Source: Branchiostoma belcheri | Taxonomy: Eukaryota > Chordata > Leptocardii > Amphioxiformes > Branchiostomatidae | Assembly (NCBI RefSeq): GCF_001625305.1 | Contig: NW_017802658.1 | Span: 836,221-900,220 of the forward strand | DNA length: 64,000 nt | Direction: 5' to 3' | Shown here: piece by piece, positions 59,701 to 64,000 of the stretch | Numbering within the stretch: the stretch's first letter is position 1 | Layout: each line of letters begins with the position of its first letter | Translations under genes and position numbers: made by a program | The notes under the pieces: model-generated | Database searches by the model: none | What the model was told of the DNA's origin: nothing | What the model saw: only the letters and a program-made list of their open reading frames with translations

Positions 59701-61273
59701 ATGTACACGCTGTTATGCAGATATCCGATGTATCTTGCTCAAACATTGAGGGCAGTTTTGTCTTCGCTGGATCGATGTAAAATTCAGTAAAAATGACATC
59801 ATAGATTCATTTCTGATAGAAGATTTGGGGATGATATTATGTTGTTTTAAACAACGTCACCAATTTTATCTCATTCGACAATCAAGGCTGTCGTATAACA
59901 CAGGGAAATACCAAGAACTAAATGTATTCCGTATGATGTTGGCTTTCATTTGCTGTGTGCATTGTTACTATCTTTTCTTTACTTTTTACCTTTGATAAAT
60001 TTATTTTGTCTTCAAGATATCGACGAATGTGCCAATGCCCAGCATAACTGTGACACCCACGCCTCCTGTAGCAACACAGCGGGTCACCGTAGTTTTACCT
60101 GTAGCTGTAACACCGGCTACAGCGGGAACGGAGTGACCTGTACAGGTATTTATGACCTACACTTACATGTACATGTATACACCAATATGAAGATGCATCG
60201 ATGTATCTTGCTCAATCACTGAAGGTGTAGTTTTGTTTTCGCTGAAGCGATGGGGTCATGTCAGTTGTCATATTCTTGTCGTTTTACCCAACAACACCTT
60301 ACATAAATGTTTAGAAACTGACCAACTATAGTTTTTACAAACTTTGATTTCTGATTTCAGCTGTACAATGTGCTGCACTGCCACGCTCGGCGAACTTGGT
60401 GCTGAGTTCTACCAGTGCCACCTCCTACCAGGCCGTGGTACACTTTACCTGTAACCCCGGGTACAAGTTGGTTGGAGCCTCCAGCACTACTTGTCAAGCT
60501 GACGGCACCTGGAGTGCGCCGGTTCCCACTTGCAGGGGTAAAGAGGTTTTCTTAGAATTTTCTTAAAATGCTTACCTAAACTGAAGTAATTAGAAATTAT
60601 TATTATTAAAAATAAACTTAAATGTGCTGAAATCTTGGAACATATTCTATCAGCAGTGTACCAATCATTTGGAGACGAACAACTTATTACAACGGTCCAG
60701 ATACTAAATGTTCTTCATAACATTCATTTATCTGATAATCGTAACACATAGGCTCATTTGCTATTGAAGATGATACTATTATCGATATTGATCACTAAAG
60801 AGATTTTATTCTTACAGACGTAGATGAGTGCCAGACTAACGGAGGCCAGGGACCTTGTGACCAAATATGTATAAACGAGCAGGGTAGCTACCACTGCTCC
60901 TGCCAGGCGGGATATCAGCTTGACGTAAACAGCGTCTCGTGCATCGGTAGGAACAATTTTATTTTGACTCACAATTTATAAGGAAGTTCTTTATTCAACA
61001 ACTATTTACTGCAGGTAGGCTAGATGTCGCTTCTGCAGTACTACAAATGCAGCGATACCTACCTCACCTCAAATCTTGGTTGATAACTCATAGACTAATA
61101 TTTGAAGGCATGACTGTTTCTTGTTTTACCTTATATCTTTTGTCTACAAGATGTCAACGAATGTGATGAAGCCCAGCATGACTGTGAGCAGACGTGTCAG
61201 AACATTGCGGGCGGATTCACATGCGGATGTAACAACGGTTTTCTTCTCAACCCCGATGGGAAGACTTGCTCGG
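53642..61273 (+). CDS. Secreted WxxW-sushi-EGF multidomain protein (3' end not found)
   Basis: Fourteen intact coding exons, all phase 1, give at least 645 residues. The order is signal peptide, WxxW domain, CCP, CCP, seven cbEGF, CCP, cbEGF, cbEGF. WxxW (mucin-2/CILP type), sushi/CCP and calcium-binding EGF are extracellular modules. The combination suggests a secreted or matrix/adhesion protein; no specific orthologue is assigned. There is no transmembrane segment or stop within the window after 61273, so the C-terminus lies beyond or in an unrecognised exon. One further EGF exon between EGF5 and EGF6 is half deleted and skipped. Strong similarity of flanking introns shows recent tandem amplification, so copy number may vary between alleles. 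Confidence 0.8.
54043..54318 (+). CDS. WxxW domain exon
   Basis: Encodes [20 protein letters not shown], then [26 protein letters not shown] and [20 protein letters not shown], ending FCCDP. The W-T-x-W start, the DxPxxxGDFE motif and the C-x-N...C..Y.VRF.C end match the WxxW domain of CILP and gel-forming mucins. Phase 1 on both sides. Confidence 0.85.
54319..55172 (+). other. Intron after the WxxW exon
   Basis: 854 bp. It contains a GCAGATCCCT repeat (54359-54405) seen again at 62868-62938, and GGAGAAGAAGAAGTGGAAG (54749 on), the inverse of the tail at 43690-43735. No exon recognised. Confidence 0.6.
55173..55322 (+). CDS. Sushi/CCP domain 1 exon
   Basis: Encodes [20 protein letters not shown], then [20 protein letters not shown] and [11 protein letters not shown]. 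Four cysteines and the invariant W (GTWS) follow the CCP pattern. Phase 1 on both sides. Confidence 0.9.
55649..55801 (+). CDS. Sushi/CCP domain 2 exon
   Basis: Nearly identical to CCP 1 ([20 protein letters not shown], then [20 protein letters not shown]). The flanking intron sequence is also similar, showing a recent tandem duplication of this exon. Phase 1 on both sides. Confidence 0.9.
56236..56358 (+). CDS. cbEGF exon 1
   Basis: Encodes [20 protein letters not shown], then [25 protein letters not shown] is the calcium-binding start; [10 protein letters not shown] fits the Asp/Asn beta-hydroxylation consensus. 123 nt, phase 1 on both sides. Confidence 0.92.
56379..57466. mobile_element. 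Pair of inverted copies of a TIR element in an EGF intron
   Basis: The left element (56379-56933) has ends GGTCGTGTCTATACGGAATC and TGATTCCGTTTAGACACGGCC. A second copy (about 56936-57466) follows head-to-head, so the whole region forms a ~1.1-kb hairpin. Both contain an identical-looking AT-poor body; open frames in it carry no recognised transposase motif. Confidence 0.65.
57555..57677 (+). CDS. cbEGF exon 2
   Basis: Encodes [20 protein letters not shown], then [20 protein letters not shown]. Most divergent of the array in its first loop (WRYCHPY). 123 nt, phase 1. Confidence 0.92.
57842..57964 (+). CDS. cbEGF exon 3
   Basis: Encodes [20 protein letters not shown], then [20 protein letters not shown]. 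123 nt, phase 1; only 164 bp after the previous EGF exon. Confidence 0.92.
58305..58427 (+). CDS. cbEGF exon 4
   Basis: Encodes [20 protein letters not shown] and the same second half as exon 3. 123 nt, phase 1. Confidence 0.92.
58664..58786 (+). CDS. cbEGF exon 5
   Basis: Encodes [20 protein letters not shown], then [20 protein letters not shown]. The acceptor is CCACTAG instead of the usual ACAAG. 123 nt, phase 1. Confidence 0.92.
59105..59170 (+). pseudogene. Half-deleted EGF exon
   Basis: Only the second half ([20 protein letters not shown]) remains, with a good donor. The acceptor and the D-x-(N/D)-E-C half are gone: the intron text jumps from CATAACTTAT directly to TACACCGCGGG. Without an acceptor it should be skipped; as neighbouring exons are all phase 1 this would not disturb the frame. 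Confidence 0.8.
59549..59671 (+). CDS. cbEGF exon 6
   Basis: Encodes [20 protein letters not shown], then [20 protein letters not shown]. 123 nt, phase 1. Confidence 0.92.
60017..60145 (+). CDS. cbEGF exon 7 with two-residue insertion
   Basis: Like exon 6 but 129 nt: six extra bases give AGHRSFTC instead of AGSFTC. The insertion changes the spacing in the beta-hydroxylation motif from four to six residues. Phase 1. Confidence 0.9.
60361..60537 (+). CDS. Sushi/CCP domain 3 exon
   Basis: Encodes [20 protein letters not shown], then [20 protein letters not shown] and [11 protein letters not shown]. It is homologous to CCP 1 and 2 but 27 nt longer at the start. 177 nt, phase 1. Confidence 0.9.
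60818..60946 (+). CDS. cbEGF exon 8 (divergent)
   Basis: Encodes [20 protein letters not shown], then [20 protein letters not shown] and SCIG. A different EGF lineage (fibulin-like, [13 protein letters not shown]) from the amplified array. 129 nt, phase 1. Confidence 0.92.
61151..61273 (+). CDS. cbEGF exon 9
   Basis: Encodes [20 protein letters not shown], then [20 protein letters not shown]. The last exon I can identify; it leaves phase 1 at GTAACT, so the gene must continue. Confidence 0.9.
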
Positions 61274-61479
61274 GTAACTGTTTGATGTAACATTAATCAC
61301 TTCGCACATCAATTGTATTGCTGTTGTTTTTTTTCAGAATGGGGTTCAATTTTGCATTTAGTGTGTGTGATATATGAAGAAGCTTATGATACAGTGATTA
61401 TCATGGTTTCTAGTCATGATTTCTATCAAAGGTATTAGTTAGCTAGCAAACCATGCCTCTGTAAAAAGGAAATTTCAGT

Positions 61480-61665
61480 GGACTAGTCCGGACTAGTCCG
61501 AGGTGGTCCCAGCAGGTCCTAGCAGGTCCCAGACGGTTGGGACTAGTCCTGTCAGACACAGATCGGTCCGAGGTGGTCCTGGGAGTTGGGGGCAGGACTA
61601 GTCCGGCAGGTCCACTGGTCCCGGACTAGTCCCGGACCTGACTACAACCCTTTGGACTAGTCCCG
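61480..61665. repeat. GGACTAGTCC palindromic repeat block
   Basis: Irregular repetition of GGACTAGTCC and GGTCC(C/T)AGCAGGTCC words in both orientations. Many are perfect 10-bp palindromes containing ACTAGT. Confidence 0.75.
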
Positions 61666-63325
61666 CTTAATTAAAACCTTCGTTATCAGAGAGCCGTGGT
61701 GCAGCGCCCCCTTCTGTACATCGGACGTATCGACCAAAAAGTCGGTCTGGGGCAAATCCAAACAACTTGTAGAAAGTTGAAAACTAAGCGGAGCTCATAT
61801 TATGGCTAGAATACGCCGTGAAATATGAACACGAAATCGTTGTCAACTTGCATAAATTTTACATTAATTAACACAAGTAGAATCATGAAAATCTTTCAAG
61901 TCCTTTGTGAAATATAATATGAAATTGTGGGGAATATGAAATTGTGGGGGTTTTCTTCGATACAAAAGAGTTCTCAAACTTGTCAAAGTCGCCCGCGGCT
62001 CACTGGACCTGTGAGTCAGCTGGTGTTGTCTTTATGCGCTGCGAGTGCGAACAGCTATGTCAGGCCCCTCAATTGACGATAAACTATACTCTTCATCTCT
62101 TTCTCCATCGTCGCGTCTTGTTTTGAGGGTGATAAATGCCGCAGAAGACGTCATATTCTTGACGACTTGGTGCCGCGCAGCGCCGCGCCGACGGCCGGCC
62201 AGTAGTAAACAATGGCGGCCATCTTGGCGGGTCACGTGGTTTGTTGAGATTTCGCAATCCTTTGGATCCGGGAATGTTTCATATTCTTCAAGCTGACCTC
62301 TTTGAAAATCTGTGGGTTCAGAACCGGCTAACCGGCTGAATGGGTTCCAAGGGTGAAGATGTGGTTTTAGTGGATTTTCGGTGGATTCAGAACCGGTACG
62401 GTCCGCTGATTTTGGACCCACATACTTGATACTTGATATATGGTATAGGGTATAAAGGGCCGCCTGTCAGCCTCAGAGCTTGGCTGGAACTAATTAACGC
62501 TGGCACTGCCGGGCAAACAAACCAGCGCAAACTGTGGGAAAAGGTTGACCAAGCTCCTTGGGTTGACATTACGCTGCGCGGTGTATCAAAAGTCACTGTA
62601 TATATTATAAAACAAATGAAGACTGAAGGATTTACCTGCGCAAAATATACTTGAAAAAATTGCATTCCCAAGATATTAGTTGATAGAGAATGCAGTACCA
62701 ATTTTTCCTCTTGTCTGTACGGGTTTAGTTGCTTCTGTACTCGATAGAAAATATGCCCGGACACGCCGCTAATCGACTGGAATCGCGCAGCATCTAGCGC
62801 ATGATGCACGCCCTAACTTTGTTACCGATCGCGTGTTACAAGAATGATTGATTAATCTCTATTAAAGCAGATCCCTCTCAGTGGCAAAAAGACAGTATCA
62901 AATTGGCCAGGCTGTATCCATTAGCCAGAGAAGGTCCGCGGCCACGTGGGGGTCAGGACAAAAAAACGGCCATATATAAAAATGTAACGATCTTCCCCCA
63001 CAACTTCTGCTTGGAGAGTAATGATTGATTACTGTTTTGAATTCGAACCTGCCAAGGCTCAGCATACAGCACCATCGAATACTTAGTAAATGTTTATCAA
63101 AAACAGACTCGCAAGCCCGACAGAGTTATAGTGTACATATATCATTTCCCAGATAATTTGACCATATTTCCTAAACTTGTCGTATATGCGCCACAACTTT
63201 TCTCTCGAAACCATGTTGATGTGACACGATCACCCACCGCGGCGGGTGGCCATGGGGACAAAGTACGAGTTGGTCTACACGTGGTACAGACTCACGGTCG
63301 ACTGCTCAGGCATGCCATTCTAAAT

Positions 63326-63424
63326 TAGCCTGGGTTCCAGACCCATAGCACACTGGACACAAATATCTCAGTGAGCCTGGATATATTTTGTGTCCAGTGT
63401 GCTTTGGGTCTGGCATCCAGGCTA
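63326..63424. mobile_element. 99-bp hAT-type hairpin MITE
   Basis: The ends TAGCCTGG and CCAGGCTA are inverted; the arms GACCCA.AGCACACTGGACAC pair around a short AT loop. It is flanked by TTCTAAAT on both sides (63318-63325, 63425-63432). An 8-bp target duplication is characteristic of hAT elements. Confidence 0.75.
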
Positions 63425-64000
63425 TTCTAAATCGTCTAAGCAAAAGATAATATATAAACTCAGACTGAGTACTTACAGAACACGATAGCCTGGACAATCG
63501 GTCTTCCGATGATTTGGAAAATTCAATGCCCCAAGAGAATTTTCCTCTGAGCAGTGACATTTGGATCCTGCTATAGCAGCTGAACGCTTCAGTCCACCGG
63601 AGTTCACACATGATCCGGCCTTTCCCCGCCACGTCAGAAACGAAGCTCCTCAGCTGAGGTGATACTCCAGGCGTTTCTTCGTCATTCGTCATTATATATA
63701 AGTTCAGGCCTTGCATACAGTTTGCAATTTAAGTGCTCAAGAAATCCTAACATCCCTCTGAGTCTGACAGCATACGTCCTGCCGTCGGATCTGGCATCGG
63801 TTGAGCAGGACCCGTCGGCCTAACTCGGACAGCCCCCATGCCACGTCTAATCTTTTCTACTCCGTTAGTTTCGCGCCAATTTCTTTAAGCGGCCCCATAT
63901 GGAGAACAACAACAACATCATATGCCGGAAGTTGTACTCTCCAAGCAGATGTTGGAGAGGCTGGCGGAAATTTCAAAACGAGTCGTAACCTTCCCACCAA

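Larger units (their letters stand above)
61274..64000. other. Downstream region, repeats, no exon recognised
   Basis: Holds an ACTAGT-rich repeat block (61480-61665), a GCAGATCCCT repeat (62868-62938), a small hAT-type MITE (63326-63424) and mixed-composition DNA. A frame beginning ATG at 63922 stays open to the window edge (MPEVVLSKQMLERLAEISKR) but contains a CTCCAAGCAGAT word shared with a repeat near 54352. Confidence 0.45.

Noticed and set aside
56236-59749. Thr/Pro/Val-rich frames starting MSTNVP in the EGF array
   Set aside because: Frame-shifted readings of EGF exons; the EGF frame has cysteine spacing, phase and splice agreement.
63690-63705. TATATATAAG as a promoter TATA box
   Set aside because: No downstream exon can be supported; AT-rich words are common here.

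Overview
This window is eukaryotic, intron-rich, repeat-laden DNA. It most likely comes from a cephalochordate (amphioxus, Branchiostoma-type). I infer this from a chordate-grade DENND5 gene with moderately short introns, a secreted WxxW/sushi/EGF gene built from phase-1 shuffled exons, many different small inverted-repeat transposons, and two 20-N scaffold gaps (39781-39800 and 49877-49896). Species is not proven from sequence alone.

Region 1 (1-1860) is upstream flank with a tRNA-derived SINE head. Region 2 (about 1860-37825) is one complete plus-strand gene, the DENND5A/B (Rab6-interacting protein 1) orthologue. Its ATG is at 2047 behind a TCTCGCGAGA promoter motif. There are 24 coding exons, summing to exactly 3993 nt (1330 codons plus stop) when every exon is included, with the stop at 35053-35055 and a probable 3'UTR reaching an AATAAA at 37784-37789. 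Exons 2-6 encode the tripartite DENN module, exons 11-16 RUN1, exons 17-19 PLAT and exons 21-24 RUN2. Exons 8 (72 nt) and 13 (153 nt, polybasic) are phase-symmetric and appear to be lineage-specific cassettes. Intron 5 has a GC-AG donor.

Region 3 (37826-39800) is a unique spacer ending in a 15-bp minisatellite that runs into the first gap. Region 4 (39801-51204) is a second copy of only the 3' part of DENND5 (exons 18-24 plus 3'UTR). Its reading frame is intact and the differences are almost all synonymous (13 silent codons against 1 replacement by my count). There are no upstream exons, so it is either an uncollapsed allele joined in tandem or a young partial segmental duplication. Its 3'UTR is split by a 4.3-kb foldback repeat complex (about 46813-51062) that carries ten RFX/X-box-like palindromes and contains the second gap.

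Region 5 (51205-53600) holds an orphan exon-like segment and GC-rich satellites. Region 6 (53628-61273) is a plus-strand gene for a secreted protein: signal peptide, WxxW (CILP/mucin-type), two sushi/CCP domains, a tandem array of calcium-binding EGF exons (seven intact and one half-deleted), a third CCP, then two more EGFs. Every junction is phase 1, and the EGF exons have amplified together with their flanking intron DNA. No terminal exon was found. Region 7 (61274-64000) holds repeats and a possible start of a further reading frame at the edge.

Beyond the two genes, the most unusual signals are: a perfectly framed, splice-flanked antisense exon-like segment inside DENND5 intron 19, identical in both copies; the X-box-loaded foldback; the exon-18 acceptor minisatellite; and the 45-bp repeats grown out of the DENND5 stop-codon region.
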